DNA of 41,921 nucleotides. Source: Betaproteobacteria bacterium (GTDB lineage Bacteria; Pseudomonadota; Gammaproteobacteria; Burkholderiales; SG8-41). Within the stretch, counting starts at the first letter, position 1. Each line of letters opens with the position of its first letter. The translations under genes were made by a program, and so were the position numbers. Where the stretch lies: positions 1 through 41,921 of the forward strand of contig JAQGMI010000084.1 of the NCBI GenBank assembly GCA_028292435.1, written 5' to 3'. This document shows, piece after piece, positions 11,577-20,066 of this stretch. The notes under the pieces are model-generated. The model made no database searches and was not told the DNA's origin. It saw nothing but the letters and a program-made list of their open reading frames with translations.

Positions 11577-12179
11577 CTATTTGCGGCCAAGCACCCAGGT
11601 CGCGAGCTGCGCAAGTTCGGCATCGCTTAATCCGCCATGCGCTGGCATCGGAATCGCGCCCCAAACGCCGGCGCCCCCCGACTTGATTTTTGCAGCGAGC
11701 TTCGCCGCCGCACCGCTATCGCCGGCATAGCGCACTGCGACTTCGCGAAACGACGGGCCGACAATTTTTTGCTCGACGCCATGACAACTCGTGCACGCAT
11801 TCTCGGCAAGCAGCCGCTGGACAGGATCCTGCTGTACGGCGCTCACAGCGGCGTCCGGCGCCGGCGCTGCGCTGTCACGGTTGTAGTACGTCGCAAGGTA
11901 TTCGATGACCAGCGGGATTTCGTCGGGCGCGATCGGCATCCCGCGCTCGATCATGTTTTTGACGTTGTCCTGCCATTCCCCGCGCGACAATCTTGAACGC
12001 GTGATGTGGGTGATTTCATGACAAAGCCCGCACCGCGCGAGCGTGAGATCGGCGCCCTTGCCCGGCGTCAGCGTTTTCGCGGGTGCCGCCTCCTGCGCCG
12101 ACAGCGGCGACATGATCAGCACGCCGCCTGAAAGCGCGAACCCTGCGACCAGCAATACGGCAGCGCGACTTGCCCGCAT
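11577..12179 (-). CDS. Dihaem cytochrome c, probable SorB-like subunit of sulfite dehydrogenase
   Basis: This 200-residue exported c-type cytochrome has a signal peptide (about 1-28, ending LSAQ) and two haem sites, CGLCH (50-54) and CTSCH (129-133). The second half looks like a class I cytochrome c with Met178 (PMPA) as likely axial ligand; Met81 is a candidate for the first haem. It begins inside the SorA-like stop codon (TGATG, one shared base), so it is translationally coupled to the molybdoenzyme and is very probably its electron acceptor, passing electrons from sulfite towards the respiratory chain. SorB of Starkeya has one haem, so the second haem domain here is an addition. The start at 12179 excludes 21 upstream codons that lie inside sorA. 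Confidence 0.85.
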   Translation of the reverse strand: MRASRAAVLLVAGFALSGGVLIMSPLSAQEAAPAKTLTPGKGADLTLARCGLCHEITHITRSRLSRGEWQDNVKNMIERGMPIAPDEIPLVIEYLATYYNRDSAAPAPDAAVSAVQQDPVQRLLAENACTSCHGVEQKIVGPSFREVAVRYAGDSGAAAKLAAKIKSGGAGVWGAIPMPAHGGLSDAELAQLATWVLGRK

Positions 12180-13441
12180 CAGGCCTCGACCATAAAACCA
12201 ACGCGATGAATGCTGTTCCAGAAATAACCGAGCGGGTTCCATGCTGCAACGATCGGTTGTACGTTGCCGCGATCGTCGGTCGCGCGCGCGAGCACCGTCG
12301 AGTACCCAGACGTTTGCGGCCAGAATTCATAGCTGAAGATGCGCCATGCGTAGCGGTCGCCGCCCGAATTGATCGCGGCACGCTGCCAGCTCGAACCTTC
12401 GTTGAACGAGACTTCGACCTTGTCGATTGCGCCTTCGCCGACCCACGCGCGGCCTTCGATCAGCACGGGCTTGCCGATTTTGAACGCTGCGTTCGGCGCC
12501 GGATAGGTGATCATCGATTTAACCGGCCACGCCTCGGTGCTGACAGCGTCGGCAGGCATTTTCTCACCCGGCTTTACGATCGTGCGCGGGACGCGATAGC
12601 TGCTATCCATGAAAGTGCCTTTGAACGGCGCGTCGAGAAGCGTGATCGTATTCACCCATTTGGTCGATGCGGAGCCGACCCAGCCCGGCACCACGAGCCG
12701 CAGCGGATAGCCGTGGACTTTGGGCAGCGGACCGTTATTCATGCCGAATGCGATCAGCGTATTGTCGTCCAGCGCTTTGGCGAGCGGCACCGAACGAATG
12801 ACCGGCGCGGCCGATGCGATCACTCCAAAATCCCCGCCCTGTCCCGCCACGTGCGCAGCACCCAGCTTAATGCCGGCAGCGCGCAACACATCGCGCAGTC
12901 GTACGCCGGTCCAGCTCGGACAGCCCATGCCGCCGGTCGTGAGCCAGGGCGTACCGCTCGCGTTCGGCACATAGCCTGCGCGCCCGGAGCCCGCGCATTC
13001 GAGCATGCCCTGCAGCGTGACGACCGGAAACGACTTCTTCAGTTCATCGACTGAAAAGCTTACTTCGCGCTCGACGAGTCCCTTGATCGTGATCCTGTGC
13101 GTTGCGGCATCGAGATCGGGCGTAAGCAGGTTGTTGCGCACGAACATGCGGTCGTTCGGCGTCACGGCGAAATTATGCTGGTCGGCCGGCACGCTGGCGG
13201 TCAACGGCCGCTCGGAATGCGGCTTCATCGCGGGTGTTTTTTCGGCCATGACGCTCGCATTGCTGACCGTGCCTGGGGGATCCGCCGGTAGTTGCACTGC
13301 TACCGGCTGCGCCCAAAGCTGCTGCGGCATCGCGCCGCCCGCCACTGCCGCGCCTGCCATGCGCGCGATAAATTTTCGCCGCGATGGCTTGTGAACCACT
13401 GAGTCTTGATCCGGCGAAACTGATTTCAATCCGTGCGACAT
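12179..13441 (-). CDS. Sulfite dehydrogenase molybdopterin subunit (SorA/SoxC-like)
   Basis: This 420-residue enzyme of the sulfite oxidase family would oxidise sulfite to sulfate in the periplasm. It has a Tat signal (SRRKFIARM at residues 20-28 followed by an Ala/Gly-rich stretch), a molybdopterin domain with Cys149 in LECAGSGRAGY as the molybdenum ligand, and a C-terminal Mo-co dimerisation domain (about 300-410) containing the WGYS-like element YSTVLARATD. The start at 13441 is supported by AGGAG 6 nt upstream; an upstream start would add 69 residues unlike the family. It is followed by the cytochrome c gene with a one-base overlap and preceded, 59 nt away, by the glutamate-synthase-like gene on the same strand. 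It could also be a SoxC-type sulfane dehydrogenase, but no sox genes are near. Confidence 0.88.
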   Translation of the reverse strand: MSHGLKSVSPDQDSVVHKPSRRKFIARMAGAAVAGGAMPQQLWAQPVAVQLPADPPGTVSNASVMAEKTPAMKPHSERPLTASVPADQHNFAVTPNDRMFVRNNLLTPDLDAATHRITIKGLVEREVSFSVDELKKSFPVVTLQGMLECAGSGRAGYVPNASGTPWLTTGGMGCPSWTGVRLRDVLRAAGIKLGAAHVAGQGGDFGVIASAAPVIRSVPLAKALDDNTLIAFGMNNGPLPKVHGYPLRLVVPGWVGSASTKWVNTITLLDAPFKGTFMDSSYRVPRTIVKPGEKMPADAVSTEAWPVKSMITYPAPNAAFKIGKPVLIEGRAWVGEGAIDKVEVSFNEGSSWQRAAINSGGDRYAWRIFSYEFWPQTSGYSTVLARATDDRGNVQPIVAAWNPLGYFWNSIHRVGFMVEA

Positions 13442-13500
13442 GAGACTCCTCTTTTTTATAAGTGCGCTTGTCCAGCTTGTTGATGCGATCGAGAGCCTCT

Positions 13501-15012
13501 TCAGGCAGCGAACGGGGTTATCGCTGCGACCGGCTTGGCGCCCGGCGTCGGATAGGGATACAGCATATTGAGCGCCATGCTCTGGTTGGCCGACAACACG
13601 ATGCGCACGTGCTCTCGTTTCAGCTCGCGTGCGTGCCGGCAGCCGCAAGAATGCGCGAGCATGTCGATTTCCTTGTTCATGTTTTTCACGTAATTGGCAA
13701 CGCGCAGGTACTTCTCTTCGATCACGAGTCCGCGCTGAAGGCGCTTGTTATGTGTAGTGACGCCGGTCGGACAGGTGTTGGTGTGACAACGCAGCGCCTG
13801 GATGCAGCCAAGTGCGAACATGAAGCCGCGCGCGGTGTTGATGAAATCGGCGCCCGCGCACAAAGCCCACGAGGCCTTGGCCGAGGTAACCAACTTGCCG
13901 GCTGCGATCACGCGGATGCGGCCCTTCAAGTCGGATTGCAACAATGAATCGACGACGCGCGGCAATGCTTCGGCAATTGGCAGGCTCACATGGTCCATCA
14001 GCGTCTGCGGCGCAGCGCCGCTGCCGCCCTCGCCACCGTCGATGGCGACAAAATCGGGCGCATATTCCTTACCGCGTCGAAGCACCGCCTCGCATAACTC
14101 ATTCATGAAGTCCCAGCCGCCGATTGCGGTTTTGACGCCGACCGGCCGCCCGGTCAGGTCGCGCACATAGGCAATGCGATCAAGCAGATCGTTTACGTTC
14201 GCGATGTCGTGATGACGATTGGGACTGATTGAGTCGACGCCGACCGGTATGCCGCGGATGCGCGCGATTTCCTCGGTGACTTTGGCGCCGGGCAGCACAC
14301 CGCCTTTCCCGGGCTTGGCGCCCTGCGACAATTTAATTTCAAACGCCTTGACCACGTTAGCAAGTTCTTTGGCGCGCTGCGCGGATAAAGTACCGTCTGC
14401 ATTGCGAATACCGTATTTAGCGGTGCCGATCTGCATGATGACGTCGCAATTGCCGGACAAATGGTGCGGGGACAGTCCGCCTTCACCCGTATCCATCCAG
14501 CAGCCGGCAACACCCGCGCCGCGCGACAGCGCCTCAACCGCCGGGGCCGAAATCGCGCCGAAACTCATACCCGAAACATTGACGACGGATTTCGCTTCGA
14601 ACGGATGTTTGCAGTAACCCTCGCCGATGACGAGCGACGGCGTCGGCAGGCGGTCTTCTTCGAGCACCGGATAAGGATGGTTGACGAATATGATCCCGCC
14701 GGGCTCGCGCAGATCATTGGTCGAACCGAATCCTATGATGCCGCCTTCGTTCTTCGCTTCTTTGTAAACCCAGCCGCGCGTTGCCCGGTTGAACGGCATT
14801 TCGTCGCGATCGCCGGCGAAGAAATACTGGCGAAAATATTCGCCCATTTCTTCGAAGAAAAAACGCAGCCGCCCGATCAGCGGGTAATTGCGCAGCACGG
14901 TGTGCTTTTTCTGCGTCAGGTCCTGGATAAACCAGAAGACGAGCACACCGATCAGCAGAAATCCGATGATCGTGCCTAACCCGTACGAGATGACGCCCAT
15001 GATTCCGGTCAT
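13501..15012 (-). CDS. FMN-binding glutamate synthase-family protein, membrane-anchored
   Basis: This 503-residue protein corresponds to the central FMN and 3Fe-4S part of the glutamate synthase large subunit, without the glutamine amidotransferase or C-terminal domains. An N-terminal transmembrane helix (about 5-28) would anchor it facing the cytoplasm. Visible signatures are MSFGAIS, PGKGGVLPG, a DGGEGGSGAAP stretch for FMN phosphate binding, and the three cluster cysteines in C-IQALR-C-HTNT-C-PTG. Such stand-alone proteins are common in proteobacteria and their substrate is mostly unknown, so glutamate synthase activity should not be assumed. The start at 15012 has GGGAGAAGG just upstream and excludes a 173-codon open extension that is antisense to nadC. 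It may be the first gene of an operon with the sulfite dehydrogenase genes. Confidence 0.85.
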   Translation of the reverse strand: MTGIMGVISYGLGTIIGFLLIGVLVFWFIQDLTQKKHTVLRNYPLIGRLRFFFEEMGEYFRQYFFAGDRDEMPFNRATRGWVYKEAKNEGGIIGFGSTNDLREPGGIIFVNHPYPVLEEDRLPTPSLVIGEGYCKHPFEAKSVVNVSGMSFGAISAPAVEALSRGAGVAGCWMDTGEGGLSPHHLSGNCDVIMQIGTAKYGIRNADGTLSAQRAKELANVVKAFEIKLSQGAKPGKGGVLPGAKVTEEIARIRGIPVGVDSISPNRHHDIANVNDLLDRIAYVRDLTGRPVGVKTAIGGWDFMNELCEAVLRRGKEYAPDFVAIDGGEGGSGAAPQTLMDHVSLPIAEALPRVVDSLLQSDLKGRIRVIAAGKLVTSAKASWALCAGADFINTARGFMFALGCIQALRCHTNTCPTGVTTHNKRLQRGLVIEEKYLRVANYVKNMNKEIDMLAHSCGCRHARELKREHVRIVLSANQSMALNMLYPYPTPGAKPVAAITPFAA

Positions 15013-15022
15013 ACCTTCTCCC

Positions 15023-15056
15023 TTCGGGTACAATTCGTTCGTGCAGCGAACCCGAA
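15023..15056. repeat. Nested inverted repeat between divergent genes
   Basis: Outer arms TTCGGGT (15023-15029) and ACCCGAA (15050-15056) enclose inner arms GTTCG (15037-15041) and CGAAC (15047-15051). The structure sits in the 57-bp gap between the glutamate-synthase-like gene and nadC and overlaps a possible plus-strand -10 box TACAAT (15029-15034). It may be an operator. No bound regulator can be named. Confidence 0.35.
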
Positions 15057-15069
15057 ATATAGTGTAAAA

Positions 15070-15906
15070 ATGACCGAATTGACATCTGCCATTGCAAGCA
15101 ATGTCAGCGCCGCGCTCGCGGAGGATATCGGTATTGGCGACTGGACTGCACAACTCATTTCGCCGGCGACCCAAGCGCATGCCCGAATCATTACGCGCAG
15201 CGCTGCGATTGTTTGCGGCGCACCATGGGTCGACGCGTGCTTTTACCAACTGGATCCGACTATCACGATCGAGTGGTCGGCTGCCGAAGGGTCGCATGCC
15301 AGCGCCAGCCAGACGCTCGCAACCGTGCGCGGACCTGCACGCGCACTGCTTACCGGCGAGCGCACCGCGCTCAACTTCCTGCAGTTGCTGTCGGCCGTGG
15401 CGACCGTTACGCGCCGCTATGTCGATGCCGTTGCCGGCACCCGTGCAAAAATCGTCGACACGCGTAAAACCCTGCCGGGATTGCGCATTGCCGAAAAATA
15501 CGCCGTGCGCATCGGCGGCGGCACCAATCACCGGTTAGGCCTTTACGATGGCATCCTGATTAAGGAAAACCACATTGCCGCGGCCGGCAGCATTGAAGCC
15601 GCGCTCGGCGAAGCGACCAAAGTCGCGCCTAAAGGCGTATGGACGCAGATTGAAGTAGAGAGCTTCGATCAGCTCAAAGCCGCGCTCGCTGCAGGCGCCA
15701 CGATGATTCTGCTCGATAACATGACGACCGCGCAAATGGCCGAAGCCGTCAAGATCGCCGGCGGTCGCGCGCAGCTCGAAGCCTCGGGCGGCGTGACTTT
15801 CGAAACGGTACGGGAAATTGCGCTGACCGGCGTCGACCGCATATCGATCGGCGGGCTGACCAAGGATGTGAAAGCGATCGACTTGTCGATGCGCTTCGAT
15901 GCCTAG
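15070..15906 (+). CDS. nadC: Nicotinate-nucleotide pyrophosphorylase (carboxylating), quinolinate phosphoribosyltransferase
   Basis: This 278-residue enzyme converts quinolinate and PRPP to nicotinate mononucleotide, CO2 and pyrophosphate in de novo NAD synthesis. Family signatures are clear: EDIGIGDWT (18-26), GERTALNFLQ (96-105), DTRKTLPGLR (130-139), AVRIGGGTNHRLGLYD (145-160), Lys165 in IKENH, and the C-terminal ASGGV and GVDRISIG elements that bind phosphate. The length is normal. No strong ribosome-binding site precedes the ATG. nadA and nadB are not in the window. The last four bases overlap the end of the convergent thrC, so the two stop codons share bases. Confidence 0.95.
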   Translation: MTELTSAIASNVSAALAEDIGIGDWTAQLISPATQAHARIITRSAAIVCGAPWVDACFYQLDPTITIEWSAAEGSHASASQTLATVRGPARALLTGERTALNFLQLLSAVATVTRRYVDAVAGTRAKIVDTRKTLPGLRIAEKYAVRIGGGTNHRLGLYDGILIKENHIAAAGSIEAALGEATKVAPKGVWTQIEVESFDQLKAALAAGATMILLDNMTTAQMAEAVKIAGGRAQLEASGGVTFETVREIALTGVDRISIGGLTKDVKAIDLSMRFDA

Positions 15907-17315
15907 TTACGGCAGTTCGTCTCGATAAACTGTTTGACCGCGCCGACATCGGCGTCGAGCACCTCGAAGCGCTGCGGCAATTGCTCGAGGTTCTCGAGGC
16001 CGACCGGAACGTCGGGCGCGCGGCCCAGCGCCTCCTCTATTGTCGCGCCGAACTTCACAGGCAACGCGGTCTCAAGACAGATCAACGGCACGCTCTCTTC
16101 CCGGTTCTCGAGGCCAACCTTGATGCCGTCGGCCGTATGAGTATCGATGATCTGCCCGCGCTCGCGGTAAACCCGGCGGATCGTTTCGATGCGATCGGCG
16201 TGCGTGCTGCGCCCGGAAACGAAACCGAAATCCGCAATCCGCGCGAAATGCGGCGTATTTGAAAGGTCGAACACGCCGTCGCTTTCGACCTGCTGCCATA
16301 GCCGTTTGACTTCATTGCCGTCGCGGCCAATGAGATCGTAGATGAAGCGCTCGAAGTTTGACGCTTTTGAAATATCCATCGAAGGACTGCTCGTTTGATG
16401 CACTTTATCGCTGGGCCGCACGCGATAAATACCGGTGCGGAAAAATTCGTCGAGTACGTCGTTCTCGTTGGTCGCGACGATGAGGCGCTTGATCGGCAGG
16501 CCCATGCTGCGTGCGATGTGCCCTGCGCACACATTGCCGAAATTGCCAGACGGAACGGCGAACGAGACCTGCTGATCGTCCGACGTCGTCGCTGCAAAAT
16601 AGCCCTTAAAGTAATAAACCACCTGCGCGACCACGCGCGCCCAGTTGATCGAATTGACGGTGCCGACCTTATAGCGAGCCTTGAAGTCGAGGTCGTTGCT
16701 GATCGACTTGACGATGTCCTGGCAATCATCGAACACGCCGCGAATCGCGATGTTGAAGATATTCGGATCCTGCAGCGAAAACATCTGCGCGGTCTGAAAC
16801 GGGCTCATCTTCTCGTGCGGCGACAGCATGAAGACCCGAATGCCGCGCTTGCCGCGCATCGCATATTCGGCGGCCGAACCGGTATCACCCGAGGTGGCGC
16901 CGACGATGTTCAATTGCGCGCCGTTTTTGGCGAGTGCATTCTCGAACAAATTGCCGAGCAACTGCATCGCGACGTCTTTGAACGCGAGCGTCGGTCCGTT
17001 AGAAAGTCCAAGCACGTAAACACCGGCTTCCAGGCGGCGCAGCGGCGTGATGTCTTCCGAGCGGAAAATGGCAGATGTATAAGATTGCTCGACGATGCGT
17101 TTCAAGTCCGAGAACGGCACGTCGCCTGCGTACAACCGCAGAATTTCGAGCGCGAGGTCGCGATAACTGAGCTTGCGCAACTGGCCAAGCTGGCCGGCGC
17201 GCAACTGCGGATAGCGCTCGGGCACGGCGAGGCCGCCGTCTTCCATCAGGCCGCCGAGCAATATGTCGGAGAAGCCGGCCGGCTTGCCGCCGCCGCGTGT
17301 GCTGACGTAACGCAT
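15903..17315 (-). CDS. thrC: Threonine synthase
   Basis: This 470-residue PLP enzyme converts O-phosphohomoserine to threonine and phosphate. It starts with the typical MRYVSTRGG and has the PLP lysine Lys113 in TLAFKDVAMQ, the phosphate-binding GATSGDTGSAAEYA segment, and FAVPSGNFGN. The length fits the long form (ThrC1 type) of proteobacteria. It lies 12 nt after hom on the same strand and completes an aspartate-family route with it; homoserine kinase (thrB) is not in the window. Its stop codon overlaps that of nadC. Confidence 0.96.
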   Translation of the reverse strand: MRYVSTRGGGKPAGFSDILLGGLMEDGGLAVPERYPQLRAGQLGQLRKLSYRDLALEILRLYAGDVPFSDLKRIVEQSYTSAIFRSEDITPLRRLEAGVYVLGLSNGPTLAFKDVAMQLLGNLFENALAKNGAQLNIVGATSGDTGSAAEYAMRGKRGIRVFMLSPHEKMSPFQTAQMFSLQDPNIFNIAIRGVFDDCQDIVKSISNDLDFKARYKVGTVNSINWARVVAQVVYYFKGYFAATTSDDQQVSFAVPSGNFGNVCAGHIARSMGLPIKRLIVATNENDVLDEFFRTGIYRVRPSDKVHQTSSPSMDISKASNFERFIYDLIGRDGNEVKRLWQQVESDGVFDLSNTPHFARIADFGFVSGRSTHADRIETIRRVYRERGQIIDTHTADGIKVGLENREESVPLICLETALPVKFGATIEEALGRAPDVPVGLENLEQLPQRFEVLDADVGAVKQFIETNCRN

Positions 17316-17327
17316 TACCGCGCCCCG

Positions 17328-18641
17328 CTACGCACCCAGTTGTTCCATGCGGATGCGCGTAATCTTGCCGACGACCACCGGTAATTTTTCAATCGTCGAC
17401 ATCGCGGCGTTCACGTTCTTCTCAATCGCCAGATGCGTGAGCATGATAATGTCGACCTGCTCTTCGCCGGCAGACGGCTCTTTTTGCACCATCGCGTCGA
17501 TCGAAATGCCGCCGTCAGCGAGCACGCGGGTAATTTCCGCAAGCACGCCCGGCTTATCGTGCACGCGCATGCGCAGATAATAAGACGTCTCGACTTCTTC
17601 AATCGGCAAAATCGGCACGCTCGACAATTGATCGGGTTGAAACGCGAGATGCGGCACACGATGCGCGGAATCCGCTGTGTGCATGCGGGTCACATCGACG
17701 AGGTCGGCAATCACCGCGGACGCAGTCGGATAAGCGCCTGCGCCCGGGCCGTAATACATGGTCTGCCCGACCGCATCACCGCAAACCAGTATTGCATTCA
17801 TCACGCCCTCGACGTTGGCGATGAGGCGCCGCGCCGGAATCAGCGTCGGATGCACCCTTAATTCGAAACCCTTGGCGGTGCGCTTGGTAATGCCGAGCAA
17901 TTTAATGCGGTAGCCAAGCTCTTCGGCGTAGCGAATGTCGGCGGCCGTGAGTTTGGTGATGCCTTCGGTATAAGCATCATTGAAACGCATCGGGATGCCG
18001 AACGAGATCGCCGCGATGATCGCGAGCTTGTGCGCTGCATCGACGCCCTCGATGTCGAAAGTCGGATCGGCTTCAGCATAACCGAGCCGCTGCGCTTCCT
18101 TCAGCACGGTATCGAAACTCGAGCCTTTCGCGCGCATTTCGGACAGGATGAAATTGCTGGTGCCGTTGATGATGCCGGCGATCCACTCGATGCGATTGGC
18201 GGTCAACCCTTCGCGCAACGCCTTGATAATCGGAATTCCGCCTGCGACCGCCGCTTCGAACGCCACCATCACGCCGCGCTGGTGCGCTGCCGCAAAGATT
18301 TCATTGCCGTGCGTAGCGAGCAGCGCCTTGTTGGCGGTCACTACGTGCTTGCATTTTTCAATCGCCTGCAGGACGAGCTTGTACGCAATCGAGGTGCCGC
18401 CGATCAACTCGACGACGATGTCGATGTCCGGATTATTCACCACCTCATAGGCGTCGGCGGTGACCGTCGCGGCGCTGCCCACGACCTGACGTGCGCGCTC
18501 GACGTCCTTGTCGGCGACCATTTTGATCACGATGCCGCGGCCGGCGCGACGCGTGATTTCTTCCTGGTTGCGCGCGAGCACTTCGAAGGTGCCGCCGCCC
18601 ACGGTGCCGATGCCGAGCAAACCTACGTTAATGGGTTTCAT
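17328..18641 (-). CDS. hom: Homoserine dehydrogenase
   Basis: This 437-residue enzyme reduces aspartate semialdehyde to homoserine with NAD(P)H. It has an N-terminal Rossmann motif (GLLGIGTVGGGT, 7-18), the catalytic-domain segments ANKALLA and GIINGTSNFILSEM, and a C-terminal ACT domain (about 355-433, RMRVHDKPGVLAEITRVL) that commonly mediates feedback inhibition by threonine. It is a stand-alone enzyme, not fused to aspartokinase. It is followed by thrC and preceded on the same strand by the aminotransferase gene, with a relic ORF in the gap that ends 10 nt before this ATG. No strong ribosome-binding site was seen. Confidence 0.96.
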   Translation of the reverse strand: MKPINVGLLGIGTVGGGTFEVLARNQEEITRRAGRGIVIKMVADKDVERARQVVGSAATVTADAYEVVNNPDIDIVVELIGGTSIAYKLVLQAIEKCKHVVTANKALLATHGNEIFAAAHQRGVMVAFEAAVAGGIPIIKALREGLTANRIEWIAGIINGTSNFILSEMRAKGSSFDTVLKEAQRLGYAEADPTFDIEGVDAAHKLAIIAAISFGIPMRFNDAYTEGITKLTAADIRYAEELGYRIKLLGITKRTAKGFELRVHPTLIPARRLIANVEGVMNAILVCGDAVGQTMYYGPGAGAYPTASAVIADLVDVTRMHTADSAHRVPHLAFQPDQLSSVPILPIEEVETSYYLRMRVHDKPGVLAEITRVLADGGISIDAMVQKEPSAGEEQVDIIMLTHLAIEKNVNAAMSTIEKLPVVVGKITRIRMEQLGA

Positions 18642-18651
18642 GCGGATCGCT

Positions 18652-18804
18652 TTATTTCAGTAAACCGTCTTTGCGAAACATCTCTTTAATGCCGCGCACT
18701 GCCTGACGAGTGCGCTGAGAGTTTTGGCTCCGGCCGCGCACGGCGCTTAACTTGCCTGCACAAGTTAGCCTCCGCCGAAACTCTTCGCGCACCCCATCGA
18801 TCAT
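18652..18804 (-). pseudogene. 50-codon ORF carrying a duplicated AlaC C-terminal tail
   Basis: Bases 18658-18714 (minus strand) encode 19 residues identical to the last 19 residues of the aminotransferase just upstream (RTRQ through GLL), then one Lys and a TAA stop. At the DNA level 12 of these 19 codons differ, all synonymously. The reading frame is open back to an ATG at 18804 that overlaps the aminotransferase stop as ATGA, giving a potential 50-residue product whose first 31 residues resemble nothing I recognise. I read it as the left-over 3' end of an older or related alaC copy after recombination; a translated coupled peptide is the alternative. Confidence 0.7.
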
Positions 18805-19985
18805 AACAATCCGTCCTTACGGAACATTTCTTTTATTCCGCGGACAGCCTGACGGGTGCGCGCTTCGTTTTCAATCAACGCAAAACGCACGTGATCGTCG
18901 CCGTATTCGCCGAAGCCGATGCCGGGCGACGCCGCCACATGCGCTTCCTCAAGCAGCTTCTTGGAAAAATCAAGCGAGCGCATGTGCTTGTACTCCTCGG
19001 GTATTTTCGCCCACACGTACATGGTCGCTTTCGGAATCTCGACCTGCCAGCCTGCCGCCTGCAGTCCCGCGCACATCACGTCGCGCCGTTTCTGATATTT
19101 CATGCGCGCGTCGGTCACGCATTCCTGCGGACCTTCGAGCGCGATGATCGAGGCGACCTGGATCGGCGTAAAGGTGCCGTAATCGTGATAACTCTTCATG
19201 CGCGCCAGCGCGGTGACGAGATCGCGGTTGCCGACCATGCAGCCGACCCGCCACCCGGCCATGTTGTAGCTTTTCGACAACGTAAAAAACTCAACCGCAA
19301 CGTCGCGCGCGCCCGGCACTTCCATGATTGAAGGGGCGCGATAACCGTCGAACACGATATCTGCATAGGCAAGATCGTGCACGACGTAAATCTGATGCTC
19401 GCGCGCAATCGCCACCAGGCGCTCGAAAAAACCGAGATCGACGCATTGTGTCGTCGGGTTACCCGGAAAATTGCAGATCAGCATCTTCGGTTTTGGATAG
19501 CAGTCGCGAATCGCGCGCTCGAGCTCGTCGAAAAAGTCCACGCCCGCAATCATCGGCACGTGCCGGATGTCGGCGCCGGCGATTACCGGACCGTAAATGT
19601 GAATCGGATAACTCGGATTTGGCACCAGCACGATATCGCCGCGATCGAGCGTAGCCAGCGCCAGATGTGCAATGCCTTCTTTCGAGCCAATCGTCACGAT
19701 CGCTTCCGAATCCGGATCGAATTCGGCGTTAAAGCGGGTCTTGTACCAGTTGCAGATCGCTTTGCGCAACCGCGGAATGCCCTTGGAAACGGAATAGCCG
19801 TGAGTGTCCTGGCGCTGCACCGACTCGATCAGCTTGTCGACGATGTGTTTCGGCGTCGGACCGTCCGGATTGCCCATCGAGAGATCGATCACGTCCTCGC
19901 CCCGCTTGCGGGCAGCCGCCTTCAATTCGCCCGTGATGTTGAACACGTACGGCGGCAGGCGCTTGATGCGGGCAAATTCTTCCAT
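18801..19985 (-). CDS. alaC: PLP-dependent aminotransferase, AlaC (glutamate-pyruvate) type
   Basis: This 394-residue class I/II aminotransferase matches the AlaC (YfdZ) group, which makes alanine from pyruvate and glutamate. Signatures are [13 protein letters not shown] at the N-terminus, [11 protein letters not shown] (35-45), [16 protein letters not shown] (204-210) and the PLP lysine Lys238 in [12 protein letters not shown]. The arrangement alaC-hom-thrC recurs in betaproteobacteria, which supports the name; older annotations of this position often say aspartate aminotransferase. No strong ribosome-binding site is seen. The C-terminal 19 residues are duplicated just downstream with synonymous changes. 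It is divergent from the Mth938-fold gene. Confidence 0.9.
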   Translation of the reverse strand: MEEFARIKRLPPYVFNITGELKAAARKRGEDVIDLSMGNPDGPTPKHIVDKLIESVQRQDTHGYSVSKGIPRLRKAICNWYKTRFNAEFDPDSEAIVTIGSKEGIAHLALATLDRGDIVLVPNPSYPIHIYGPVIAGADIRHVPMIAGVDFFDELERAIRDCYPKPKMLICNFPGNPTTQCVDLGFFERLVAIAREHQIYVVHDLAYADIVFDGYRAPSIMEVPGARDVAVEFFTLSKSYNMAGWRVGCMVGNRDLVTALARMKSYHDYGTFTPIQVASIIALEGPQECVTDARMKYQKRRDVMCAGLQAAGWQVEIPKATMYVWAKIPEEYKHMRSLDFSKKLLEEAHVAASPGIGFGEYGDDHVRFALIENEARTRQAVRGIKEMFRKDGLL

Positions 19986-20023
19986 GTCGTTCTCGAAAAA
20001 GCAGCTAAGGGCGTGAAAAAGCG

Positions 20024-20029
20024 TATAAT
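20024..20029 (+). promoter_or_regulatory. Possible -10 box for the Mth938-fold gene
   Basis: A perfect TATAAT lies 37 nt before the chosen GTG start in the 81-bp divergent gap with alaC. No good -35 hexamer is seen at 17 nt. The reverse strand of the same AT-rich stretch could serve alaC. Confidence 0.35.
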
Positions 20030-20066
20030 TTTATCTGACCTGACCCCCCGCAGCAATCCGTTTGCA

